This document shows, piece after piece, positions 54,446 through 62,567 of a DNA stretch of 64,000 bases. Both the position numbers and the translations under genes were made by a program. Location of the stretch: positions 22,897-86,896 of the forward strand of contig JAFMDF010000003.1 of the NCBI GenBank assembly GCA_017857395.1, given 5' to 3'. This stretch comes from Bacteroidota bacterium (lineage in GTDB: Bacteria; Bacteroidota; Bacteroidia; Chitinophagales; Saprospiraceae). Numbering within the stretch: position 1 is the stretch's first letter; each line of letters starts with the position of its first letter. The notes under the pieces are model-generated. The model did no database searches and was not told the DNA's origin. It saw only the letters and a program-made list of their open reading frames with translations.

Positions 54446-55759
54446 ATGCCTAAACCTATTCCTACCTTTATATTTTCATTCTTGTGGAAATCATTGCTTA
54501 TGTGGTGTTTTATAACTTTGCTAAGTTGCAAAAGCACTAATACCTTTGTCCAAAATGCGTCAACTAAAATGACGGAGCAGGAAATCACAATTCTTGCACA
54601 AAAAATTCATGAAGAAGCTTTGGTATTAGATGCCCATGCCGATATTGCAACCCCAACTATTTCACCTACCTTTTTAAGTGCAGATGGACTTTCTAAAGTA
54701 GATATAACTAAATTAACAGTTGGAGGAGTGGGAGCCGTAGTGATGTCTGTGGCAGTTGCACCAGGACCTAGAACTGCGGAAGGTGACGCCGCCGCAAGAA
54801 CCGAAGCGAATGAGAAATTAACGATTGTTAATCAATTAATAAAAGAGAGTGAAGGAACACTTGTTTTATCCAAGTCCGTTGCGGATTTGGTAAAGGCAAA
54901 AGCCAACAATCAGATTTCTTTTATCTTAGGTTTCCAGAACGCAAGGTCACTAGAAAAGAACGTATCCACCATTGATTCTTTTTATAATGCAGGAGTTAGG
55001 ATATTTGGATTAAACCATTTGGGGCATAACGATTTTTCAGACTCTTCTCGCCCATTTTTTGATGGCGAAACAGGTAGGTATGAACCAGATTCCGAACATG
55101 GAGGATTATCGACATTAGGCAAAGCAGCCGTTAAGCGCCTTAACCAATTAGGTGCTATTATTGATGTTTCTCAATTATCAAAACAAGCGACTTTACAAAC
55201 ACTTGCCTTAACGACTGCCCCTGTTATTGCTAGTCATTCCAATGTGTTAGCTATCTCCGATGTAACTCGAAATATATCAGATGAAGAAATTGACTTGATT
55301 GGGAAAAATGGTGGAGTAGTACATATTGCCCCTTTTCGAGCTTATTTATTAGGTTATTCAGACCCTAATTTAGTAGCGGAAATAAAAACGGCTCGTCGTG
55401 CCGCAGGTGTTAGCGAAAAATATTCTTATCCATTTGAATTATACTGGGAAATTGCAGACCTTACTAAAAGGTATGCTTTTCTAAAATCTGTTAGTGATAT
55501 TATTGGCCCAGCAGATGTAGATAACCTTATTGATCACATAGATTATGTCGTCAAAAGAATCGGTATTAATCATGTCGGAATTGGAACAGATTTTAATCAT
55601 GGAAGCGGTATAGATGGCTATGTAGATGCAGCAGATGCTTTGAATGTAACCATTGGATTAGTTCAACGAGGTTATTCTGCTAAAGATATTGAGAAAATTT
55701 GGGGCGGTAATTTCTTGCGTGTTTTTAAGGCGGTAGAAAAAAAATCAAGTAATAAATAA
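54446..55759 (+). CDS. Membrane dipeptidase (peptidase M19), lipoprotein
   Basis: About 437 residues from the ATG at 54446 (MPKPIPTFIFSFLWKSL); the track's TTG start adds 34 hydrophobic residues and would give two signal-like segments. The hydrophobic stretch ends in a lipobox (ITLLSC). The zinc enzyme marks are VLDAHADIATP, GLNHLGHNDFSDS, VIASHSNVLAISDVTRN and HVGIGTDFNHGSGIDG. M19 enzymes hydrolyse dipeptides, including those with D-residues. It is lipid-anchored, and no peptide transporter is near. Confidence 0.9.
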   Translation: MPKPIPTFIFSFLWKSLLMWCFITLLSCKSTNTFVQNASTKMTEQEITILAQKIHEEALVLDAHADIATPTISPTFLSADGLSKVDITKLTVGGVGAVVMSVAVAPGPRTAEGDAAARTEANEKLTIVNQLIKESEGTLVLSKSVADLVKAKANNQISFILGFQNARSLEKNVSTIDSFYNAGVRIFGLNHLGHNDFSDSSRPFFDGETGRYEPDSEHGGLSTLGKAAVKRLNQLGAIIDVSQLSKQATLQTLALTTAPVIASHSNVLAISDVTRNISDEEIDLIGKNGGVVHIAPFRAYLLGYSDPNLVAEIKTARRAAGVSEKYSYPFELYWEIADLTKRYAFLKSVSDIIGPADVDNLIDHIDYVVKRIGINHVGIGTDFNHGSGIDGYVDAADALNVTIGLVQRGYSAKDIEKIWGGNFLRVFKAVEKKSSNK

Positions 55760-55768
55760 CTGCTTAAT

Positions 55769-55813
55769 AGTTGTCGGTTATTTAGCTACGAACGAAACTG
55801 ATAACGGACAACT
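55769..55813. repeat. Palindrome (family B copy 2)
   Basis: AGTTGTCGGTTAT pairs with ATAACGGACAACT with one mismatch. A further ACTGATAACTGAT iteration follows. It starts about 10 bases after the dipeptidase stop. Confidence 0.65.
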
Positions 55814-55925
55814 GATAACTGATGAAATTATTTGAATTTCGTAAGTTTTAGTTTCTATTTCATAATTTTTCTCGTAAAAAATGTTTGTATCTTACATCTT
55901 TATTGATAAAACTAATGATTAAATT

Positions 55926-56384
55926 ATGGCTACTTATAAGCTTAACATCAACGGAAAGCAGCGGCAAGTAGAGGTTGCTCCAGAAACCCCAATGCTTTGG
56001 GTATTAAGAGATCATTTGAATATGGTTGGCACTAAATATGGTTGCGGTATTGCTCAATGTGGCGCTTGCACAGTTCATTTGGACGGTGTGGCTATGCGTT
56101 CTTGTCAATTGCCAGTTTCTGCCATGAAAGATAAAAAAATAACAACTATTGAAGGCTTATCTGATAATGGTATCCATCCAGTACAACAAGCTTGGTTAGA
56201 ACATGATGTTCCTCAATGCGGCTATTGTCAAGCTGGTCAAATAATGAGTGCAGCCGCTTTATTGAAAGATAATCCCAATCCAAGTGATTCGGATATTGAT
56301 GTAGCCATGAATGGTAATATTTGTCGTTGCGGGACTTATACACGAATTAAAGCAGCGATTAAAACGGCCGCTAAAATGGGCTAA
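55926..56384 (+). CDS. (2Fe-2S) subunit of a molybdenum hydroxylase (IorA-like)
   Basis: A 152-residue iron-sulfur protein with two 2Fe-2S clusters. The plant-type site is [17 protein letters not shown] plus a downstream Cys in RSCQLP. The second is [10 protein letters not shown] with [12 protein letters not shown]. It passes electrons for the large molybdopterin subunit encoded 93 bases downstream. There is no FAD subunit, which fits the two-subunit isoquinoline 1-oxidoreductase/aldehyde type. Confidence 0.93.
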   Translation: MATYKLNINGKQRQVEVAPETPMLWVLRDHLNMVGTKYGCGIAQCGACTVHLDGVAMRSCQLPVSAMKDKKITTIEGLSDNGIHPVQQAWLEHDVPQCGYCQAGQIMSAAALLKDNPNPSDSDIDVAMNGNICRCGTYTRIKAAIKTAAKMG

Positions 56385-56392
56385 TTTATATC

Positions 56393-56455
56393 TGTAGCTT
56401 AGGCCTCTGGCCTGAGTAGGTTATATTTCTACTCAGACTAGAAATCTAAACTACA
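56393..56455. repeat. Imperfect inverted repeat inside the hydroxylase operon (family D)
   Basis: A 27-base arm beginning TGTAGCTTAGGCCTCTGG pairs with a right arm ending ACTACA at 21 of 27 positions; every mismatch is a transition. It fills most of the gap between the two subunit genes. Confidence 0.6.
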
Positions 56456-56476
56456 ATTTCCTCTAAAAAAAATATC

Positions 56477-58732
56477 ATGACACTTATAAAAACAGCCGTC
56501 GGTAGACGTTCCTTTTTAAAATCAACCGCAGTAGCAGGTGGCGGTATGATGCTTGGTTTTAGTTGGTTAGCCTCTTGTCAATCTAAAACAGAAGCTGAGG
56601 TTTTAGCCATGCCTAAGGAATGGTTTGAAATTAATTCCTATTTGAAAATTGGGGATAATGGGGTAGTGACTATTGTTTCCCCTAATCCAGAATTTGGACA
56701 AAACGTTCGAACGTCGATGCCGATGCTAATAGCAGAGGAATTGGATGTTGATTGGGAAAAGGTAATTGTGGAACAAGCACCCTACCATGCTAAAAAATAT
56801 GGCATGCAATTTACAGGTGGCAGTCGGGGGATTATGTCCAGATGGGAACCTTTAAGAATGACGGGCGCAACTGCACGGCACATGTTACGAACAGCCGCAG
56901 CAGAAGCGTGGGAAGTGCCCGTAGCAGAAATTACTACAGATGCAGGCGTATTACATCATAAAGCAAGTGGCAAATCTGCTGGATATGGCGAAATGGCAGC
57001 AGCAGCAGGCAAAATTCCAGTACCCACAGAAGTGAAATTAAAGGAAGTAAAAGATTTTAAATTGATTGGTACTTCTCGGAAAAATGTAGATGGAAAAGAT
57101 ATTGTCACAGGTAAACCAATGTTCGGGGTAGATTATCACCAAGAAGGAATGTTGTTTGCCATGATTGAGCATCCGCCTGCTTTTGGAATGACTTTGAAAT
57201 CGGTAGATGATACCGCTGTAAAAGCGATGTCTGGTATCAAAGATGTTGTCACGATAAAAAGTTATAAAGACGGTTATGAAAAAGGAGGTTTTGATACCAA
57301 TGCTTTTGCTGAAATTGTAGCGATAGTTGGTAATTCCACTTGGGAAGTGATGCAAGCGAAAAAGCAATTAAAAGTAGAATGGCAACCGATTACTGCGTAC
57401 ACCGAAAAAATTAAGGGATTTAGGGGAGATATAACAGAGAAGCATATTCCAGCAGGTTTAGAATCTACGACGATTCACAATGCTCGAATGGCGGAACTAG
57501 CTGCCAAACCAGGAAAGATAGTTCGGGAAGATGGGAATCCTGATGCAGCATTTAAGAATGCTGCAAAAATAATAGAGAGAAGTTATTCCGCTCCGTTCTT
57601 GGCACATAATTGTATGGAACCGATGAATTCTTTTGCGCATGTACAGGGAGACAAGGTGAAGATTGCTGCACCGCTCCAAATTCCTGCTTTGATTATACCT
57701 ACCATTGCGGCGAGTTTAGAGATTCCAGCAGAAAATATTGAGATGGACATTACTCGTATGGGTGGTGGTTTTGGTCGTAGAGCTTATTCCCATTATATCG
57801 TGGAGGCGGCCTTAATTTCCAAGCAAGTTAATGCGCCTGTAAAATTAATGTATACCCGAGAAGACGATATGACACATGGTATTTATCGACCGACTTATCA
57901 GGCAACTTATCGAGCAGCATTGGATGAAAATAATAACTTAACCGCTTTGCACGTAAAAGCAGGTGGTATTCCAGAAAGTCCACTATTTGCGAACCGTTTT
58001 CCAGCGGGTGCATTGGATAATTATAAAGCGGAAGAATGGGTGATTGACTCTAATATTACGATTGGGGCATTCCGAGCGCCACGCTCTAATTTTATGGCGG
58101 GTGCAGAACAATCTTTCTTGGATGAAGTGGCAGAAGCTGCTGGTAAAGACCCGATTCAGTTTCGTTTAGATTTATTAAAACGAGCGCAGGAAAAACCAGT
58201 GGGAGAAAAGAACGACTATGATGCGGCACGTTATGCGGGTGTTTTAGAATTGGTCAGAGAAAAAGCGAATTGGGCAGAAAAGCCAGCTAATGTATCTCGT
58301 GGGGTCTCTGCCTATTTTTGTCATAGTACTTATGCTGCTCATGTTTTAGATATGACCATTGAAGCAGGGAAGCCTGTAGTGCAAAAAGTAGCTTGCGCCA
58401 TCGATTGTGGCATCGTGGTCAACCCTGATGCCGCCAAGAATATGGCAGAAGGTGCGATTACAGATGGAATTGGGAATGCACTTTATGGAGAATTAACTTT
58501 TAAAGATGGAGTCCCAGAAAAGAAAAATTATGACCAATATCGAATGATTAGAATGAGTGAAGCACCGAAAGAGATTGACGTGCATTTTGTGCAGAATGAA
58601 ATCAAACCAACCGGTATGGGCGAACCACCATTTCCGCCCATTTTTGGGGCTATGGCGAATGCGATGTATCAAGCTACTGGAAAGCGGAGTTATCGACAAC
58701 CGTTTTTGGGGAATAAGCAGATTTTGGGATAG
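56477..58732 (+). CDS. Molybdopterin-binding subunit of a molybdenum hydroxylase (IorB-like)
   Basis: A 751-residue large subunit of the xanthine dehydrogenase family. It has a twin-arginine signal (GRRSFLKSTAVAGGG) and a lipobox-like LASC after it, so it is exported folded. Visible molybdenum-cofactor regions are MGGGFGRRAYSHYIVEAAL, AFRAPRSNFMAG and GMGEPPFPPIFGAMANAMY with the likely catalytic Glu. The family oxidises aldehydes or N-heterocycles using water. The substrate is not predictable. No cofactor-maturation gene is adjacent. Confidence 0.92.
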   Translation: MTLIKTAVGRRSFLKSTAVAGGGMMLGFSWLASCQSKTEAEVLAMPKEWFEINSYLKIGDNGVVTIVSPNPEFGQNVRTSMPMLIAEELDVDWEKVIVEQAPYHAKKYGMQFTGGSRGIMSRWEPLRMTGATARHMLRTAAAEAWEVPVAEITTDAGVLHHKASGKSAGYGEMAAAAGKIPVPTEVKLKEVKDFKLIGTSRKNVDGKDIVTGKPMFGVDYHQEGMLFAMIEHPPAFGMTLKSVDDTAVKAMSGIKDVVTIKSYKDGYEKGGFDTNAFAEIVAIVGNSTWEVMQAKKQLKVEWQPITAYTEKIKGFRGDITEKHIPAGLESTTIHNARMAELAAKPGKIVREDGNPDAAFKNAAKIIERSYSAPFLAHNCMEPMNSFAHVQGDKVKIAAPLQIPALIIPTIAASLEIPAENIEMDITRMGGGFGRRAYSHYIVEAALISKQVNAPVKLMYTREDDMTHGIYRPTYQATYRAALDENNNLTALHVKAGGIPESPLFANRFPAGALDNYKAEEWVIDSNITIGAFRAPRSNFMAGAEQSFLDEVAEAAGKDPIQFRLDLLKRAQEKPVGEKNDYDAARYAGVLELVREKANWAEKPANVSRGVSAYFCHSTYAAHVLDMTIEAGKPVVQKVACAIDCGIVVNPDAAKNMAEGAITDGIGNALYGELTFKDGVPEKKNYDQYRMIRMSEAPKEIDVHFVQNEIKPTGMGEPPFPPIFGAMANAMYQATGKRSYRQPFLGNKQILG

Positions 58733-58760
58733 AAGTAAAGCAGTTTCCAAAAAAATGTCT

Positions 58761-58810
58761 ATTATCAGTTGTCGATTTTCTAGGCACTAAGCTAATTGAC
58801 AACTGATAAT
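58761..58810. repeat. Palindrome (family B copy 3)
   Basis: ATTATCAGTTGTC and GACAACTGATAAT are perfect 13-base complements around a 24-base loop, about 30 bases after the hydroxylase stop. It separates two convergent genes. Confidence 0.7.
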
Positions 58811-58969
58811 TCAAGACTTTGGAAAGCTGAATTCATAGAAGATTTCTATAAAGAGAATGCTAGGAGTACTCGATAATATTACTAAAGAAATCGGGTACTT
58901 CAAACTTTTTCTTCTAGAATCCCATGAAAAAGGAAAACTCGTCCTTTATTGTTCGCCGAATAAAGCGTA

Positions 58970-59734
58970 TTATTTTTTCTTATTTTTAGTAGGAGATATA
59001 TCAAAATGGAAACCCTCTTCTTCATAAAGACTTTTGTAACGATCGGGGTCGAATTTGAATAATTTGGCTGGACGATGTGCAACACCTGCCTGTAATTCAT
59101 TCAAATCTATTAATAAATCCATAGAAAGGATTTTTTTTCTAAAATTTCGTTTATCTAATTTTTCCTCTAGAATGGCTTCATAAAGGTGCTGCAATTTAGT
59201 GAGTGTAAATTTAGGAGGCAACAATTCAAATCCTACAGGCTGGCGTTTTATATTCAGTCTTAATTGATTAAAACAAGCTGCAAAAATCTCTGCATGGTCG
59301 AACGGTAAATTTAATTCCTTAACTTCTTCAACAGAAAACCAAGCGACTTCTTGCGCAATAGAAGATGCATGTAACCGATAATCTGATATTTTAATTAAAG
59401 AATAATAAGCAACAGTGATAACTCGACCAAAAGGGTGACGGTTAACTCTACCAAAAGTACGAACTTGTTCTAAATATACTTTTTTTAAGCCTGTTAATTC
59501 ATCCAAAACACGACCAGCTGCGGCATCCAAATTCTCGTGTTGATGAACAAAATTTCCAGGTAGCGCCCATTGGTTTTCAAAAGGAACTTCCCCTCTTTTA
59601 ATGAGTAAGACTTTCAAATCAGCTTCATCAAAACCAAAAATAATATTATCTACGGTAAAGGCACTTTTGAAAAAATTATCAAAAGATTTAACAGTTGCCT
59701 TTTTTATGTCTAATGTTTTGCTTGTATTTTCCAT
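58970..59734 (-). CDS. Nudix-domain transcriptional regulator (NrtR/AraR-like)
   Basis: A 254-residue protein with an N-terminal Nudix domain (about 25-165) and a C-terminal winged-helix domain (about 170-245, FTLTKLQHLYEAILEEKLDK). The Nudix box reads NFVHQHENLDAAAGRVLDELTGL. Compared with GX5EX7REUXEEXGU, the opening G, the first E and the last E of REUXEE are replaced, so hydrolysis is probably lost. This is the pattern of NrtR/AraR-type regulators that sense a nucleotide or sugar ligand. Its targets are not shown; it follows mtnA by 75 bases on the same strand. Confidence 0.85.
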   Translation of the reverse strand: MENTSKTLDIKKATVKSFDNFFKSAFTVDNIIFGFDEADLKVLLIKRGEVPFENQWALPGNFVHQHENLDAAAGRVLDELTGLKKVYLEQVRTFGRVNRHPFGRVITVAYYSLIKISDYRLHASSIAQEVAWFSVEEVKELNLPFDHAEIFAACFNQLRLNIKRQPVGFELLPPKFTLTKLQHLYEAILEEKLDKRNFRKKILSMDLLIDLNELQAGVAHRPAKLFKFDPDRYKSLYEEEGFHFDISPTKNKKK

Positions 59735-59789
59735 TGAATCCGAAAATTAGCAAATATTCGCTGCTTTGTCAAAGGTTTTGAAAAGAATT

Positions 59790-59806
59790 AGTGTAAAAAG
59801 TACACT
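59790..59806. repeat. Small hairpin at the mtnA 3' end
   Basis: AGTGTA and TACACT flank a 5-base loop directly past the mtnA stop. It is weak, and could be the 3' end of mtnA or chance. Confidence 0.3.
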
Positions 59807-59809
59807 TTG

Positions 59810-60916
59810 TTAACTATATTCTGGAAAAAGACCCAATATTGCAGCTTCATTAGCGGCACAAACCCCCCTTTCCGTTATAATTCCTGTGACTAAATGAGCA
59901 GGGGTTACATCGAAAGCATAATTCAAAGCAGGACTGTTTTCTGGGGTTAACAAAACTTGTTGAATAGAACCATCTTTAGCTTTTCCTTGAATATAACTTA
60001 CTTCATTTGCGCCTCTTTTTTCAATAGGAATTTCTTTAATTCCATCCCGAATAGACCAATCAAAAGAAGAGTGGGGAAGGGCTACATAAAAAGGCACTTT
60101 ATTATCTTTAGCGGCTAATGCTTTTAAATAAGTGCCAATTTTATTAGCGACATCTCCCGTTCTAGTGGTTCGGTCACTTCCGACAATCACCATATCCACT
60201 TGTTGGTGTTGCATTAAATGGCCGCCAACATTATCGGGAATCACCGTATGTGGCACACCATGATTTAATAACTCAAAAGCGGTAATCCTAGCTCCTTGAT
60301 TTCGAGGTCTAGTTTCATCTACCCAAACATGCACAGGAATCCCTGCATCATGGGCTGCATAAATAGGCGAAGTAGCTGTTCCATAATCCACACAAGCCAT
60401 CCAACCCGCATTACAATGTGTTAAGATATTTACAGGTTCATTAGGCTTGGCAGCATATAATTTTTTAATGATTTCGAGACCATGTACCCCAATTAAGCGA
60501 CAATGTTCCACACTTTCTACACAAGCTTCTATAGCGTATGTTAAGCAAATTTTTATGGCTTCTTTTTTCGTTTTACAGGCAACCAATTTTTTAGAAATAG
60601 CCCGAATGGTATTGGCTAAATCAACTGCAGTTGGTCGAGTCTGATTTAAATAGTCCCCTTTTTGTTGTAAATAATTAGCAAAATCATTTTCTGGCGCTTC
60701 CAATGCTGCTAGATACATGCCGTAAGCAGCAGCAGCACCGATACATGGTGCACCTCTCAAATGCATATCCTTGATAGCAACCCCCATTTGTTCACACGAA
60801 TGGATGTCTTCAATAATGAATTGATGAGGTAATGCCCGTTGGTCAATAATTTGTACAATTTCAGGATTATCTTCTTTTAACCAGATTGTTTGGTACGCTT
60901 TTCCTTGAATTTTCAT
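59810..60916 (-). CDS. mtnA: S-methyl-5-thioribose-1-phosphate isomerase
   Basis: A 368-residue MtnA, which converts methylthioribose-1-phosphate to methylthioribulose-1-phosphate in the methionine salvage pathway. The family marks are RGAPCIGAAAAYGMYLA, ILTHCNAGWMACVDYG (catalytic Cys), VWVDETRPRNQGARIT, VIPDNVGGHLM (catalytic Asp nearby) and VGSDRTTRTGDVANKIGTY. No other mtn gene is in the window. Next on the strand is a Nudix-type regulator. Confidence 0.93.
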   Translation of the reverse strand: MKIQGKAYQTIWLKEDNPEIVQIIDQRALPHQFIIEDIHSCEQMGVAIKDMHLRGAPCIGAAAAYGMYLAALEAPENDFANYLQQKGDYLNQTRPTAVDLANTIRAISKKLVACKTKKEAIKICLTYAIEACVESVEHCRLIGVHGLEIIKKLYAAKPNEPVNILTHCNAGWMACVDYGTATSPIYAAHDAGIPVHVWVDETRPRNQGARITAFELLNHGVPHTVIPDNVGGHLMQHQQVDMVIVGSDRTTRTGDVANKIGTYLKALAAKDNKVPFYVALPHSSFDWSIRDGIKEIPIEKRGANEVSYIQGKAKDGSIQQVLLTPENSPALNYAFDVTPAHLVTGIITERGVCAANEAAILGLFPEYS

Positions 60917-61512
60917 AGATAACTTGAGTTGCGGGTTACGAGTTGCGGGTTGAATACGATGGCATTTAAATGTGGGTAGATTAGTTGAGTTTTTATTGTT
61001 TTATGCTCCTATTTTACCGCCGTTTAAATTCGCAACTCGGATTAGATATTTCTTCTTTCCCAAAAATTAGTAAATCATTACTAAAAAAGGTAATATATGG
61101 GAACTGAATAGAATAACAAATTGTTTATAAGCAGAGAAATTACACCCTACCTAATATTATTTTAGTTATAAGGGAAAAAGAAAATAATAACCTATCAATC
61201 TGACGGATTCTTTTACCTTGCTAAAAGCTAAAAAAACTCGTCATTTCTGGTACTTTATTAATTACTTCATCCTTACTGCAATTTCACTAACACATTTTAG
61301 TTGTTCCTTCAGAAAAATTGCTAAAGCTACAACTAAAAAATGCTTTCCTACAAATTATTTTTTCACTAAAAATTTATCAAAATGGATAATTTTTATGTGG
61401 GAGGTAAAGATGACCTCCCAATCGAAGCTAATTGGTGGGTGTATGAACATCCGTCTCGCTCCTGACGTAAAACTGAAGTAGCTTTATATGCCCCCGATTA
61501 TTTGACAGAAAC
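60917..61512. other. Long intergenic region with possible coding remnant
   Basis: About 600 bases upstream of mtnA. A GAGTTGCGGGTT iteration near 60930 pairs loosely with CGCAACTC near 61031. No convincing gene is seen. A 27-codon frame at 61382-61465 looks protein-like and is listed separately. Confidence 0.5.
61382..61465 (+). other. Possible short coding remnant
   Basis: ATG-initiated frame of 27 codons (MDNFYVGGKDDLPIEANWW...) ending TGA. Its composition is protein-like in an otherwise non-coding spacer, but the frame is too short to assign. It is not the 87-residue ORF of the track. It could be a relic of a longer gene or chance. Confidence 0.2.
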
Positions 61513-61602
61513 GTATCGGCGAATTTATTCGCCGCTGTAATGTAGTCTACTATTTTTCTAATTAATGCCATTTTCTATAACGGTGAATAAATTCGCCGAT
61601 AC
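61513..61602. repeat. Long inverted repeat at the barrel gene 3' end
   Basis: A 22-base arm (GTATCGGCGAATTTATTCGC..) pairs with its complement at 61581-61602 at 21 of 22 positions, the odd pair being G-T. The left arm also contains a smaller self-complementary CGGCGAATTTATTCGCCG. It ends a few bases from the stop of the leftward barrel gene. Confidence 0.75.
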
Positions 61603-61606
61603 TTAG

Positions 61607-62386
61607 CTATTTCCACTCAAAACCTATTTTCAAAACAGTTCGATTAAACCACAGACTATATTTAGATTCGATTCGATTGCCAAAGGCATCAAAATCAAGA
61701 TTTTCGCCACGAATATTTTGAATCTGCTGGCCAAGGGTAATTAAAAAACGCATGCGACGTCGAGAAGCGAAATTTACACCGATTTCTGGCTGAATTAATA
61801 AGCCACCTTGGTGATCTCCATTAAAAGAATCTTGGTCTGGAAATGCCCAACCTAGTTTACCTGCAACGAAAGGTTTGACCTTTTTATCTAAAGGGTAATA
61901 TCGACCATAAGCAAAAACAGGGACGGCGTTGGCATCTATCCAAGTCCCAAAAGAAAAAGTAGAATTATAACTATTCCCAAATCCAATTCCCGCCGCTAAT
62001 TTCTTACTAATCCGATAACCTATAATAGCTTCAATTTGACCAGTCTCATTATCGCCTTCATCAGCGAACCCGCCTCCAAATTGTAAAGAATAAAAGAGCC
62101 CTTTAGTATAATGAAATTTAGCGCCATTATACAAAGAAATATTTTTATCGGTTCGCCTAATTCGTTTGATATAGACTTTATTAAGCGTAATAGTGTCTTG
62201 AGTTGTCAAAACCATTTTCATATCTAAAGCACCTTCATAAATGATTTGACCAATAAAAACGGAACCATCCTCATATTGCACAATGGCTCTAGTCGTTTCT
62301 TTTTTGGACTTTCTTCGTTGCCCAAAGCAAAGACAGGTACTTAAACAAAAAAGGGAAAGTAGGGTAAAGACCTTATATCTAGTCAT
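61607..62386 (-). CDS. Outer-membrane beta-barrel protein
   Basis: A 259-residue exported protein with a signal peptide (LSTCLCFG-QRR). A short N-terminal part (about 28-80, IVQYEDGSVFIGQIIYEGALDMKMVLTT) looks like a small beta domain. The rest shows alternating hydrophobic strands of a barrel (LFYSLQFGGGF, AIIGYRISKKLAAGIGFG, LLIQPEIGVNFAS). It ends in an aromatic-containing last strand (VLKIGFEWK). Function unknown. Confidence 0.7.
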   Translation of the reverse strand: MTRYKVFTLLSLFCLSTCLCFGQRRKSKKETTRAIVQYEDGSVFIGQIIYEGALDMKMVLTTQDTITLNKVYIKRIRRTDKNISLYNGAKFHYTKGLFYSLQFGGGFADEGDNETGQIEAIIGYRISKKLAAGIGFGNSYNSTFSFGTWIDANAVPVFAYGRYYPLDKKVKPFVAGKLGWAFPDQDSFNGDHQGGLLIQPEIGVNFASRRRMRFLITLGQQIQNIRGENLDFDAFGNRIESKYSLWFNRTVLKIGFEWK

Positions 62387-62448
62387 TGATTTGGATTAGG
62401 ATTTGTAAATGTATAAAAGGGAAGGAAAAATATTGGGTAGGGTTTAAA

Positions 62449-62545
62449 AAAATCATAAATCATAGTTCATACACCTTAAATCATAAATCTGTCCTGTAAA
62501 AACTAGATGGATTTATGATTTATGATGTATGATTTAAAATTTAAG
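62449..62545. repeat. ATCATAAATCAT-rich inverted repeat
   Basis: TAAATCATAAATC (62477) is an exact complement of GATTTATGATTTA (62510-62522), with further ATCATA iterations on both flanks. It lies 20-30 bases past the stop of the LVIVD gene on the minus strand. Confidence 0.6.
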
Positions 62546-62567
62546 ATTTGTTATCCGCTCGGTGTGT

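Noticed and set aside
57038-57367. 109-residue minus-strand ORF
   Set aside because: Fully inside the molybdenum hydroxylase gene; a shadow.
61218-61481. 87-residue ORF with a signal-like start
   Set aside because: It begins at TTG and its sequence is not protein-like after the first 40 residues; a different frame in the same place looks more coding.
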